Below, piece by piece: positions 24,151 to 31,775 of a stretch of 37,395 bases of DNA. The position numbers and the translations under genes are program-made. How positions within the stretch are numbered: the stretch's first letter is position 1; the number at the start of each line of letters is the position of its first letter. The DNA lies in the NCBI GenBank assembly GCA_017441765.1, contig JAFRVK010000012.1, positions 1 through 37,395 of the forward strand, given 5' to 3'. Origin of the DNA: Erysipelotrichaceae bacterium. Lineage in GTDB: Bacteria > Bacillota_I > Bacilli_A > Erysipelotrichales > Erysipelotrichaceae. Below the pieces are notes generated by a model. It saw nothing but the letters and a program-made list of their open reading frames with translations. It was not told the origin of the DNA and searched no databases.

Positions 24151-25020
24151 TCAGATCTCGTGAAACAGCGGGATCATTTTTTCATAGGTACAGATCTTAT
24201 CGATGCCGATTTCATTCTTCAGTATCGCCCGGGCATCTCTGATATGATCGCCGAGATACCTGGTTGTATGCGCATCCGAACCGATCGTGACGATCGTGCC
24301 GCCCAGATCCTTGTACAGTTTCAGTATCTTCCTGGAAGGCATAGTATCTTTCAGACCGTAATGCCAGGAGGAAGTATTGATTTCAATGCCTTTTCCATCT
24401 TTGATCGCCAGTTTCAGGATTTCAGCGATCCTGTCTTCCACTTTTTCGAAAGGATAGATCCCTTGCAGATCATAGCGGACCATCAGATCCAGATGAGCAA
24501 GTACGCAATAATCCTTGAATCGTTTCTGTACTTCGTAGATCTCATTGTAGTAGCCTTCGTTGTATTCCTGCTGGGTCTTGCCGCGCTGGTAGTCCTGAGT
24601 CGTCCCCAGTTCCAGGTTATCGATCTGATGCATCGACAGCAGCGTGAAGTCCAGTTCATCCCGATAACGGTCATATAATTTCAGATATTTATCGACGGTG
24701 ATCGTCTGGACGCCGAATTCCAGGCCTTTCTTTATGCTTATCCTGCTGCGGTATTGTTCCTGCATCAGCGACAGTTTCTCGAAATACCGGGGATAATCCA
24801 CGTTAGCCAGAGGTTCCAGATCGACAGAATCCGTGCTTAAACCATCTCCCTTTCTCCATTGGATCTCTCCTTCTTCCCAGTCTTTCTTGATTCCATAATC
24901 CACATGATCGGTAAAACAGATCTCGTCAAAACCCAGTTCGATCGCTCTTTCGACCTGATTCTCCATAGGTTCTTTTGCATCATCTGAAAACTCGCAATGC
25001 AGGTGATAGTCAGCCAACAT
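24151..25020 (-). CDS. PHP-domain phosphatase, histidinol-phosphatase (HisJ/HisK) type
   Basis: This 289-residue protein has the four PHP motifs: DYHLHCEFSDDA at the N-terminus (~4-15), ICFTDHVDYG, the middle LLSMHQIDN and YCVLAHLDLMVRYD, EINTSSWHY, and TIGSDAHTTRYLGD near the end. These His and Asp residues bind a trinuclear metal centre. Histidinol-phosphate phosphatase is the usual annotation, but no other histidine genes are present, so another phosphate monoester is possible. GGAAGGAAG precedes the start. Its final codons overlap the terminator that serves the acyltransferase. Confidence 0.88.
   Translation of the reverse strand: MLADYHLHCEFSDDAKEPMENQVERAIELGFDEICFTDHVDYGIKKDWEEGEIQWRKGDGLSTDSVDLEPLANVDYPRYFEKLSLMQEQYRSRISIKKGLEFGVQTITVDKYLKLYDRYRDELDFTLLSMHQIDNLELGTTQDYQRGKTQQEYNEGYYNEIYEVQKRFKDYCVLAHLDLMVRYDLQGIYPFEKVEDRIAEILKLAIKDGKGIEINTSSWHYGLKDTMPSRKILKLYKDLGGTIVTIGSDAHTTRYLGDHIRDARAILKNEIGIDKICTYEKMIPLFHEI
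24154..24182 (+). terminator. Terminator embedded in the 3' end of the PHP gene
   Basis: GATCTCG (24154-24160) pairs with CGGGATC (24169-24175), including one G-T pair. The loop is eight bases and ATTTTTT follows. It is oriented to stop transcription coming from the acyltransferase gene while lying within the antisense coding sequence. Confidence 0.6.
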
Positions 25021-25063
25021 GTTTCTTCCTTCCTGTCTGATAATGTTACATCATTCCTATCTC

Positions 25064-25120
25064 ATTATAGCAGTAAAAATACCGGTATATTTCAACACGC
25101 GTATTATCGCAGAGTATAAT
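25064..25120. promoter_or_regulatory. Divergent promoter region with 10-base palindrome
   Basis: Minus strand: TATAAT (25064-25069) for the PHP gene. Plus strand: TCAACA (25092-25097), 17 bases, TATAAT (25115-25120) for the amidase. Between them ATACCGGTAT (25079-25088) is a perfect palindrome that could be an operator. Confidence 0.45.
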
Positions 25121-25155
25121 GAAAGTATTGAAAAGAAGTGTATTGAGGTAATGGA

Positions 25156-26049
25156 ATGCGTATCTTTGCTTTGGAACTGAACAATGATCTGAAAGGGATC
25201 GATAAAAGAAAAGAATACATCGAAGGACTGATAAGCCGACTTCCTTCTCCGGATCTGGTGGTTCTTCCCGAACTGGCTTTGTGCAGCTATATGGCCAGTC
25301 AGCAGATCTGGAACTATGCGGATGACTGCGGGAAGATGACTTCGAAGTGGGCGACCGGAATGGCAAAGAAGTATCATGTTTATCTCGGTGTCGGCTATCT
25401 GGATAAAGAAAAGGATGACTTTTATAACCGCTACATGATCGCGGGTCCGGATGGCGTATATGGAACCGTGTCCAAGTCGGAAGGGGAATCCGCGGTATTC
25501 AAGCGCGGTGATTTCGGCAGTAGCATCGATACGCCGTTTGGGAGAGTGGGAGTCGCGATCTGTTTCGATTCCCGCAGGAAACATTTCTATGAGAATGTGA
25601 AAAATGAAGAACTGTCGCTGATCCTGTTCCCGCATGGAGCGCCTGCCGATCCTAATAAACCTGAAGTCGAACATCAGGAGAATGATGAAAGATGTATGCT
25701 GTATACGGAAGCATTCGAGGTGCCCGTGGTTTATGTCAACAGTACAGGCAGTCTGGAATACATGCCCGGCATGATGGGTTCCATGATGGAGAAACATGGC
25801 TTCCGCATGAATGGGATGAGCAGGATCTATGCCAAAAACGCAAAAAACATTGAAACAGACATTCCGGAAGCGATCGGAGCAGAGATCAGTCTGATCCCTC
25901 ATAAAAGAGTCAGAGACATCCGTTTCCATGGCGAAGATATTTTGCCGGGGAACTGGCTGTTCAAGAAACTGATCCTTGGCCCCGACACCAGAGCCGGGAT
26001 CCGTTCCTATGAAGCGAATCATCTGATCTATCAGGAGACGAAACAATGA
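25156..26049 (+). CDS. Carbon-nitrogen hydrolase (nitrilase superfamily)
   Basis: The 297-residue protein has the Glu-Lys-Cys signatures of the nitrilase superfamily: LVVLPELAL (catalytic Glu ~39), a Lys in VSKSEGESA in the position of the second residue, and VGVAICFDSRRK with the nucleophilic Cys (~138). Family members hydrolyse or transfer amides, N-carbamoyl compounds or nitriles. The C-terminal ~60 residues (FHGEDILPGNWLFKKL) are not a standard part I recognise. GAGGTAATGG precedes the ATG. It overlaps the acetyltransferase gene by ATGA, so the two form an operon. Substrate unknown. Confidence 0.85.
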   Translation: MRIFALELNNDLKGIDKRKEYIEGLISRLPSPDLVVLPELALCSYMASQQIWNYADDCGKMTSKWATGMAKKYHVYLGVGYLDKEKDDFYNRYMIAGPDGVYGTVSKSEGESAVFKRGDFGSSIDTPFGRVGVAICFDSRRKHFYENVKNEELSLILFPHGAPADPNKPEVEHQENDERCMLYTEAFEVPVVYVNSTGSLEYMPGMMGSMMEKHGFRMNGMSRIYAKNAKNIETDIPEAIGAEISLIPHKRVRDIRFHGEDILPGNWLFKKLILGPDTRAGIRSYEANHLIYQETKQ

Positions 26050-26564
26050 ATCTTTCCAGAATGATTGATCGAATTGAAACGCAACGGCTCATTCTGTTTC
26101 CTTACACCAGCCAGAATCTGCTGCTTTTCAATACGGATCTTCCGCGTTTCGAAGAAGAATACGGAGTCGTTTATCAGGGAGAAGAACTTGATTATCTTTT
26201 GAAAGGATTCCTGGAAAAACTGCAGAAAGAGATCGAGAGTGATCCTGATCATTATCTCTTCTTTACTGAATTTCTGATCGTACTGAAAGAGAACAGCCAT
26301 ATCATCGGATCGATCGACTACAAGTATGTTCCGATCGATGGCGTGACGGAAGTCGGATATGGGATGAATCCCAAATATACCGGGAATGGCTACATGACGG
26401 AAGCATTGAACGCTTTCCTTGAATTCGGAAAACAGCACGGAATCCGGATTGTCCGTGCCGATACGAAGTCCGACAACTATAAGTCCCAGAATGTCCTGAA
26501 ACGATGCGGTTTCTATTATTTGAAGGAAGATGGAAATCTCTGGTGGGAAATCGATCTGAAATGA
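26046..26564 (+). CDS. GNAT-family N-acetyltransferase (RimJ/RimL-like)
   Basis: This 172-residue protein begins RIETQRLILFPYTSQ, typical of RimJ/RimL-type acetyltransferases, and has GSIDYKYV, VGYGMNPKYTGNGYMTEAL (acetyl-CoA loop, ~100-118) and the terminal NYKSQNVLKRCGF. It would acetylate an amine, perhaps a protein N-terminus or an antibiotic; the substrate is unknown. The start overlaps the stop of the amidase gene, and a strong terminator begins at its stop codon. Confidence 0.88.
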   Translation: MNLSRMIDRIETQRLILFPYTSQNLLLFNTDLPRFEEEYGVVYQGEELDYLLKGFLEKLQKEIESDPDHYLFFTEFLIVLKENSHIIGSIDYKYVPIDGVTEVGYGMNPKYTGNGYMTEALNAFLEFGKQHGIRIVRADTKSDNYKSQNVLKRCGFYYLKEDGNLWWEIDLK

Positions 26565-26595
26565 AAAATGTCTTCCTGTAGCGGAAGACATTTTT
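26564..26595. terminator. Bidirectional terminator
   Basis: AAAAATGTCTTCC (26564-26576) and GGAAGACATTTTT (26583-26595) pair perfectly around a six-base loop, serving the acetyltransferase and the converging aldo/keto reductase. Confidence 0.92.
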
Positions 26596-26612
26596 GATTC
26601 AGCAGCGATTGT

Positions 26613-27572
26613 TTATCGGTTGCATGTGATCGGATGAGGCACATAGAGTTCGTCGATATAGGCGACGTCTTCTTTGTCTAGTTCGATTTCCAATGCATTC
26701 ATCGTGTCATCAAGATGCTTTTCTTTGGTGATGCCGACGATAGGGGATGCCACACCTTTGGCATACTGCCAGGCCAGGCAGATATTGCTCATGCTGCAGC
26801 CGTGTCTCAGAGAAAGCTCATAGATCCTTTCGGCGATCTTCCGATCTTCCTCCTCGAGTCTGTCATAGCGGGTCCCTTCCTTGGAATCCAGTTCATAGCG
26901 CAAGGAATCGGCAGACCAGTCCCTGCGTGCCAGCCGTCCTGCGGCATATGGTGCAAAAGAAGTGCGTGAGACATTGAACTGCCTGGCAACCGGAATGAGA
27001 TCCCGTTCATCTTCCCGATAGATCGGACTGTAGTGATTCTGCAATGTCGTGAAAGGCTGGTATCCTTTCTCTTGCGCTTTGTAGCAGTATTCCGCGAACT
27101 GATAGCCGTACATCGCACTTGCGCCATAGTAACGGATATGGCCTTTCTGAATTTCTTCCCGCAATGCATCAAGTGTTTCTTCGACAGGTGTGTCATAATC
27201 AAAACGATGCAGCACGAGGATATCGATATGACCGGTATTCAGATTGTTTAATGATTTCTCGACTTCCCGATGGATCGCTTCGGCTGAGAGTCTCCCTTCA
27301 TTGAAATAACACTTCGTGGTGATCACATAGGAATCACGGGGATAGTCTTTCAAGGCTCTGCCCAGGAACTGTTCGGAAGTACCATCGGAATAGTTGTTGG
27401 AAGTATCAAAGAAATTGATTCCCTGATGGTAGGCTTTCTGAATGATCTTCTCGGCGTCGTCATAATCCAGCGTCCACTGGTATTGCCCGACTTCCGGTTT
27501 GCCGAAAGACATGCAGCCAAGGCAGATGCGCGAGACTTTCAGATCGGAATTGTTTAATTCAATGTATTTCAT
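26613..27572 (-). CDS. Aldo/keto reductase
   Basis: The 319-residue protein is a full-length AKR barrel. It has ISRICLGCMSFG-type opening (VSRICLGCM), INFFDTSNNYSDGTSE with the catalytic Asp and Tyr (~50-57), VITTKC with the Lys, LVLHRFDYDTPVEET with the His, and the NADPH-binding end RTSFAPYAAGRLARRD and SPIVGITKEKHLDD. It reduces aldehydes or ketones with NADPH in the cytoplasm. The family usually begins MKY, so I chose 27572. No Shine-Dalgarno precedes it, and TATAAT lies only seven bases upstream; longer starts at 27581 and 27593 exist. Confidence 0.88.
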   Translation of the reverse strand: MKYIELNNSDLKVSRICLGCMSFGKPEVGQYQWTLDYDDAEKIIQKAYHQGINFFDTSNNYSDGTSEQFLGRALKDYPRDSYVITTKCYFNEGRLSAEAIHREVEKSLNNLNTGHIDILVLHRFDYDTPVEETLDALREEIQKGHIRYYGASAMYGYQFAEYCYKAQEKGYQPFTTLQNHYSPIYREDERDLIPVARQFNVSRTSFAPYAAGRLARRDWSADSLRYELDSKEGTRYDRLEEEDRKIAERIYELSLRHGCSMSNICLAWQYAKGVASPIVGITKEKHLDDTMNALEIELDKEDVAYIDELYVPHPITCNR

Positions 27573-27663
27573 CAATATCATTATACCTACCATGCTTGCA
27601 GTAAAGTCAAAATTCAGAATGAACCTGCCATAGGAATCTAGACTGTTTTATAATAGAAACAGG

Positions 27664-28020
27664 ATGTTTTTCTTCAACAAAGATGTCAGGAAATCACGGA
27701 AAAATTACACGCTTCGTGAGACGACTTTTTTTGATGAAAAAGGCAGAAAGACCGGTACAGCCCGCAAGAGTGTCTTTCATCATGACCAGGTGGATTATGA
27801 TGACAAGAACCGGAAACAGGTGGGCTATTCCCGTCCGAGCTACTGGCATCATGATGAAACGGTCTATTATGACAAAAACGGTCAGAAAGTCGGTTCATCC
27901 AGAAAGAATTACTTTCATGATGGAGTGACCGATTATTATGACAGGAATGGCAAAAAAATAGGAGATTCCAAACGAAACGATATCTTCCATAATGGAGAGA
28001 CGATCTTCCGTAAGAAATAG
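27664..28020 (+). CDS. Small Tyr/Asp/Lys-rich repeat protein
   Basis: This 118-residue protein consists almost entirely of four tandem repeats of 22-25 residues (from ~21 to 112), each with the pattern [FY][FYD]D-K/R-N-G-x-K-x-G-x-S/A-R-K, followed by a His-rich F-H-H-D/N-[GQE] turn. The alternating strand-turn pattern suggests a small beta-meander, like MORN- or YD-type repeats, but I do not recognise a named family. No signal peptide is visible. A TATAAT ends nine bases before the ATG with only AGG between, so translation initiation is unusual. Terminated strongly downstream. Function unknown. Confidence 0.75.
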   Translation: MFFFNKDVRKSRKNYTLRETTFFDEKGRKTGTARKSVFHHDQVDYDDKNRKQVGYSRPSYWHHDETVYYDKNGQKVGSSRKNYFHDGVTDYYDRNGKKIGDSKRNDIFHNGETIFRKK

Positions 28021-28047
28021 CGCTTTATAAAATACCGAGATTCATAA

Positions 28048-28077
28048 AACAGGCACGGTTTCCCGTGCCTGTTGTTT
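28048..28077. terminator. Bidirectional terminator after the repeat protein
   Basis: AACAGGCACGG (28048-28058) and CCGTGCCTGTT (28063-28073) pair perfectly across a TTTC loop, with A residues before and a broken T tract after. Confidence 0.88.
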
Positions 28078-28089
28078 GTAGCAATATTG

Positions 28090-28653
28090 TTATTTCAGTT
28101 TCAGACCGTCTTTGAAGGCTTCGCCGATACGTTTTCCTACCTGATAGTAGCCATGGGTAAATGGATCGAAAGCGATGATCTGCAGGGCATCAACATCGAC
28201 TTTGCCATCTTTAAGAAATGTTTCTTCGACAGAAGTACGCAGTACCTTGGCAATTACTCCGATGCCTGTTTCATCATCCTGGAATTCGATGAATTTACAC
28301 TCGATGGCGATAGGCAGTTCATTGATGATCGGCGCATCGACCAGTTCCGATTTCGTATAGGTCATTCCGGTTTTGGATAGCTTGTCTGTGATCTGATTTC
28401 CACTGACCAGACCGAAATAGTCTGCCTCGGTCACATGTTTCACATCCGCCAGATGAACGACAAGACCCTTGCGGTTTCGGATGTTTTCGACTGTCTTATG
28501 GGTCTCGTCCAGGTTCAATGCGAATACGTCATGGTCCAGCATCGTTCCCCAGGCGGCATTCATCACGTTGACTGTTCCGTCTTCATTGAAGGTCGCTATC
28601 AGCAATACCGGCATAGGGAAGATGGCGCTTTTTGTTTTGATCTGTTGTTTCAT
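28090..28653 (-). CDS. Flavin reductase-like FMN-binding protein (flavoredoxin type)
   Basis: The 187-residue protein matches the flavin reductase/flavoredoxin family: an N-terminal PMPVLLIATFNEDGTVNVMNAAW-type strand pair (quoted as PMPVLLIATF and NVMNAAWG), ALNLDETHKTVENIR with FMN-phosphate contacts, LVVHLADVKHV, and ECKFIEFQDDE in the dimer face. Such proteins bind FMN and pass electrons from NAD(P)H or ferredoxin; the partner is not shown. AAGGAGG precedes the start. It is the last gene in a run of four closely spaced minus-strand genes. Confidence 0.85.
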   Translation of the reverse strand: MKQQIKTKSAIFPMPVLLIATFNEDGTVNVMNAAWGTMLDHDVFALNLDETHKTVENIRNRKGLVVHLADVKHVTEADYFGLVSGNQITDKLSKTGMTYTKSELVDAPIINELPIAIECKFIEFQDDETGIGVIAKVLRTSVEETFLKDGKVDVDALQIIAFDPFTHGYYQVGKRIGEAFKDGLKLK

Positions 28654-28676
28654 TTGTTTCCTCCTTAATGATGAGA

Positions 28677-29132
28677 TCAGCGTCTGCTCTTGTGTATTTC
28701 TTGTGAGATCTGTTCGCCGCGAAGATCACGGAAACGCTGATTCAGTTCTTTTAAAAGTTCGATGTCCTGATCAGAATAGTCCTTGTACTGTGAGATCCTG
28801 TTGCTGTCCCAGCGGATCCTGCCATCGGCTTCATCATCATAAATGATACGGTATTCCCAGGGACTGTAATCTGTCGCGAACAGGTCGCTGTCTTTCCGAT
28901 CCTTTAGTGAAGTGATGTCTTTATCTTTGAGATACTTTTCAAATTCCGTGACTGCTTCCAAAGAAACGCCATACGTCGTGATGATCGTGGGATCGTTGAT
29001 CGACTCGCAGTCTTCACTTACGAATACCCATTCTCCCTTTTCATTCTTTTTTAAGAACTCCCGGTGATAGGCACCGCGCATATCGCTGTAGCCGGGGCTG
29101 TAGCTGAATTCTCTTAATTTCTTATCTGCCAT
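28677..29132 (-). CDS. Hypothetical soluble protein
   Basis: I do not recognise this 151-residue protein. It is hydrophilic, begins with KKLREFSYSPGYSDMRGAYH, contains an aromatic/acidic core (SPWEYRIIYDDE) and ends with a basic RSRR-like tail after a helical LLKELNQRFRDLRGEQ. No signal peptide or membrane segment is visible. AAGGAG lies six bases before the ATG. It starts 15 bases after the preceding unknown gene, so the two are probably co-expressed and may act together. Confidence 0.7.
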   Translation of the reverse strand: MADKKLREFSYSPGYSDMRGAYHREFLKKNEKGEWVFVSEDCESINDPTIITTYGVSLEAVTEFEKYLKDKDITSLKDRKDSDLFATDYSPWEYRIIYDDEADGRIRWDSNRISQYKDYSDQDIELLKELNQRFRDLRGEQISQEIHKSRR

Positions 29133-29147
29133 CGTTTCTCCTTGTGT

Positions 29148-29816
29148 TTATGATTCAAATCCGAAGAACTCTCTGAGTCCTTCTCTTTCTTTCAGCATAT
29201 CTGCTGTAAAGCCGTAATGTTCCGCGGCAGAAAGCGTTACGACATGATTCAGGAATTCCTCATAAGGAAGTACAAACCATTCCTCGGGGATCTCCTGACG
29301 GATGGTTCCTCCGTCATTGTGTCCGCCGCCCCACCACCATGCTTCATCTAGTTCCGTTTCATAAGTCCCATCATCCATTCTGTTGAAGGCATACCAGGAA
29401 GCCCATTCCCGCATTCCTTCCGGCGTATTCGGCCCTTCATGATGAGGCGCATCATGAGGAAGGGGGGAATAGTCCGGATCTCCCTCGTTTGCTGCACGCC
29501 GGTAGACTGAGAAACGTTCACCGGTTTCTTTCGGTCTTCGTTCCAACGTCAATGGATCTTTCTGATAGATGATCCGTTTCCGGCCGGGAACGCGAAACCT
29601 GTCGTCGATCAGTTCATCAAACAACGGGATTGAATCATCTGTTTTGAATTCTTTATTCAGTCCTAATGTTTTCAGTTCCTCTTCAATATCCCATGGACAA
29701 CCCCATGCGACAGAATAGGAAACCCCGCCATCTTCATAGATGTAATAATAACCGATCGTTTTGTCTTTATATCTTATTTCATACTGATCCAATAGATATG
29801 ACATGATTTCGCACAT
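29148..29816 (-). CDS. Hypothetical Trp-rich soluble protein
   Basis: I do not recognise this 222-residue acidic protein. It contains repeated aromatic patches (VAWGCPWD, REWASWYAFNR and DEAWWWGGGHNDGG) and no membrane segment. The WWWGGGHNDGG patch is the most distinctive sequence. Two in-frame starts compete, at 29816 and 29804. Neither has a Shine-Dalgarno sequence, and an extended -10 (TGATATAAT, 29823-29831) ends six bases before the first, so a leaderless transcript is possible. Followed after 15 bases by another unknown gene. Confidence 0.68.
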   Translation of the reverse strand: MCEIMSYLLDQYEIRYKDKTIGYYYIYEDGGVSYSVAWGCPWDIEEELKTLGLNKEFKTDDSIPLFDELIDDRFRVPGRKRIIYQKDPLTLERRPKETGERFSVYRRAANEGDPDYSPLPHDAPHHEGPNTPEGMREWASWYAFNRMDDGTYETELDEAWWWGGGHNDGGTIRQEIPEEWFVLPYEEFLNHVVTLSAAEHYGFTADMLKEREGLREFFGFES

Positions 29817-29822
29817 GCAGTA

Positions 29823-29831
29823 ATTATATCA
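29823..29831 (-). promoter_or_regulatory. Extended -10 promoter element
   Basis: TGATATAAT on the minus strand lies in the 23-base gap after the alpha/beta hydrolase stop, six bases before the next start codon. No good -35 hexamer is visible, as is common for extended -10 promoters. Confidence 0.45.
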
Positions 29832-29839
29832 GTTTTATA

Positions 29840-30685
29840 TTAGCCGATCTTTACTGGCTCCCAGTAGTAGCCGGATTTCGTGACATTCTCATAGAAGCGG
29901 TTGGCCTCAAAGGCAAGTTCTTCATAGATATCGATCCCATGAGGGAATCCGCCGTAGATCACAAGCTTGCAGTTTGGAAGATTCTCCATCGTCCGTACCA
30001 TCAGATCATTGCGGCTGATCGGGTCATCGCCACCGCCAAGGATCAGCACAGGCGTCTGAATCGTATGAAGCAACGCTTTGAGATTCTCTTCATTCTCCAG
30101 ATAGGCAAGAGGACGTCCGTAATGAAGATTCTTGACTTCATCGACATCATAGTATTTCTTATATTCTTTCGATTGGAATACCTGCTCCATCTCTTCCTTG
30201 GCAAGTCTTCTTCGTTCCAGCAGGGCAGGATCATCGAACTTGGAGACACTTTCTTTCAGAACGATCAGCCCTTTCTCTATCATTTCCTTGAAAGACATCT
30301 TGCCTTCATCCAGACTGTGAGGTCCAGGTACGACTGCAAAGAAACAGATCACCCGTTCCGGGTAGTTCTTGACCACGCTCCAGCCGCAGCCGGCCCCATG
30401 GGACGCTCCGGAATAGACGAACCTGTCGATACCCATCTGATCCGCAAAATGTACGACATCGTCCGCAAAACGGTCATACCAGTAGTCACCATAATCTTCT
30501 GTGAGATGCGTACTTCTGCCAAAACCCCGGTTTGTCAAAAGAAAGACATGGAAGCCATAGTTCACCAGTTCTTTTTCCAGGGAACGTCCGGCATGGCTCT
30601 GTTGGGAGCAGATCAGATACTTGTCTCCGCTTCCGTATTCTTCGTAATAGATTTCGATTCCTTTTTCCGTTTCAACCACAGGCAT
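29840..30685 (-). CDS. Alpha/beta hydrolase
   Basis: The 281-residue protein has the alpha/beta hydrolase order: strand and turn LTNRGFGRST (~51-60), nucleophile elbow SGASHGAG (Ser in GASHG, ~95), VPGPHSLDEG, an inserted helical lid (~125-200), PVLILGGGDDPIS with the acid, and the late GGFPHGID with the catalytic His. The reaction is hydrolysis of an ester, lactone or similar bond in the cytoplasm; the substrate is unknown. AGGAGG precedes the ATG. A perfect dyad lies in the intergenic region it shares with the divergent unknown gene. Confidence 0.88.
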   Translation of the reverse strand: MPVVETEKGIEIYYEEYGSGDKYLICSQQSHAGRSLEKELVNYGFHVFLLTNRGFGRSTHLTEDYGDYWYDRFADDVVHFADQMGIDRFVYSGASHGAGCGWSVVKNYPERVICFFAVVPGPHSLDEGKMSFKEMIEKGLIVLKESVSKFDDPALLERRRLAKEEMEQVFQSKEYKKYYDVDEVKNLHYGRPLAYLENEENLKALLHTIQTPVLILGGGDDPISRNDLMVRTMENLPNCKLVIYGGFPHGIDIYEELAFEANRFYENVTKSGYYWEPVKIG

Positions 30686-30735
30686 AGGATGATCCTCCTA
30701 TCTACAATATATAACGAAACCGCTGACAGGAAAAT

Positions 30736-30752
30736 GTCGTTTCAGAAACGAC
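30736..30752. promoter_or_regulatory. Perfect inverted repeat between divergent genes
   Basis: GTCGTTTC and GAAACGAC flank a single central A, giving a 17-base dyad. It lies about 50 bases from each start codon, close to the -35 zone of the leftward gene, where a repressor could control both directions. Confidence 0.5.
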
Positions 30753-30799
30753 CTCGATAGTAGTTCTTTCTGTCACAATAACGATGGAGGGAAAGAGAA

Positions 30800-31243
30800 A
30801 TGAAACTTGATGAACAGAAAATCGTTGATTATTTAAAGAACCATATCGGAGAGAACACGACGACTTATCGTCTGGCAAGAGATTCCGGAGCCGTCAAAGG
30901 AGAGTGCGATGATATGAAAGCGGATCAGAAGATCCGAAAGATCGCCGAAAAAAACAGATTCAGGCTGAATAACGATCACAATTACATTAAAGTATTAGGC
31001 ATGCCCTGGGTCATCGATTTCTATATCGAAGAATACGACAGGGACGAAGTGATTTCCGAGATCATGAAAGAACCGCGTCCGCAAAGAAGGATCGCCATGA
31101 TCCGGAACGAATACGGGATCTATGACGAAAATCGTCTTATTGAATTCAGATACGATATTCCCGATGTTTTGAGGGAACTCTATGAAAAAGACTGCAACGA
31201 TTTGGATCGGCTGTCCGTGGAAGGGAAGGCCGATAATGACTGA
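30800..31243 (+). CDS. Hypothetical protein at the edge of the accessory region
   Basis: I do not recognise this 147-residue protein. The N-terminal ~65 residues (EQKIVDYLKNHIGE, TTYRLARDSGAVKG, IRKIAEKNRF) look like a small winged or helical DNA-binding fold, followed by an aspartate-rich middle and a helical end (VLRELYEKDCNDLDRL). Base composition resembles the chromosome to its left rather than the AT-richer DNA to its right, so it may be the last native gene before the phage-like block. GGAGG lies upstream. Its TGA overlaps the next ATG by one base. Confidence 0.65.
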   Translation: MKLDEQKIVDYLKNHIGENTTTYRLARDSGAVKGECDDMKADQKIRKIAEKNRFRLNNDHNYIKVLGMPWVIDFYIEEYDRDEVISEIMKEPRPQRRIAMIRNEYGIYDENRLIEFRYDIPDVLRELYEKDCNDLDRLSVEGKADND

Positions 31244-31506
31244 TGACAGAAAATAAAAATCGCTTATACTTTGAAGGAATGAAAATTTATAGAGTTCAAT
31301 TGTGTGACAAGAAACCGCCATACATATATACTCCTGATTACATGGTGGATGAAACAGATTTCATGGTAAGCAAAATGCGTGTCGAATATAGAGATGAATA
31401 TGCTGTATGCGTTTGGGCAGAGGATGAAGACCACGCCTTGAAGATAGCAATCGACAAAATTGCCGAATACAAATATAACGACGTGATTAAAAGGTGGTGC
31501 GAATGA
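31243..31506 (+). CDS. Small phage-type hypothetical protein
   Basis: This 87-residue acidic protein begins the AT-richer accessory DNA. It contains KIYRVQLCDKKPP, a short tyrosine-rich stretch, and CVWAEDEDHALKIAIDKIAE, typical of small phage hypotheticals. The natural start may be the ATG at 31279 (MKIYRV), because the first 12 codons could be a by-product of the junction; neither start has an ideally spaced site. It overlaps the next gene by ATGA. Confidence 0.6.
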   Translation: MTENKNRLYFEGMKIYRVQLCDKKPPYIYTPDYMVDETDFMVSKMRVEYRDEYAVCVWAEDEDHALKIAIDKIAEYKYNDVIKRWCE

Positions 31507-31775
31507 AAGCAATATTAATTGTAGATATGCCAAAGTCTTGTGAGGATTGCCATTTAAGATTTAGTGGCGAACCGAACGAATGGTGTTGGTATTTAAGACA
31601 CGGACTTGATGACATTACATCAAAGCCATCTTGGTGTCCATTAAGACCGATGCCAAAACTCAAAGAACCTAGAGGAATGATAAAGTCAGGTGGAACGATA
31701 ACCGAAATCTATGACAATGATGAGGATGTCGGTTATAACAAAGCCCTTTATGAAATCATGGGAGAAACAGAATGA
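31503..31775 (+). CDS. Small phage-type Cys-rich protein
   Basis: This 90-residue protein starts MKAILIVDMPKSCEDCHLRF and later has WCWYLRH and SWCPLRPMP. Short MKAIL...CxxC...WCPL proteins are common in prophages and conjugative elements of Bacillota; the four Cys and nearby residues suggest a zinc site. AAGGTGG lies upstream. It overlaps genes on both sides by ATGA, so it sits within a tightly coupled early-type gene string. The beginning of a second copy of this gene is seen at 31930. Confidence 0.72.
   Translation: MKAILIVDMPKSCEDCHLRFSGEPNEWCWYLRHGLDDITSKPSWCPLRPMPKLKEPRGMIKSGGTITEIYDNDEDVGYNKALYEIMGETE

Noticed and set aside
31200-31260. A left attachment repeat matching the tRNA-Leu 3' end
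   Set aside because: I looked for the sequence around GTCCGGGATAAGGGAC near the left boundary of the accessory block and did not see it.
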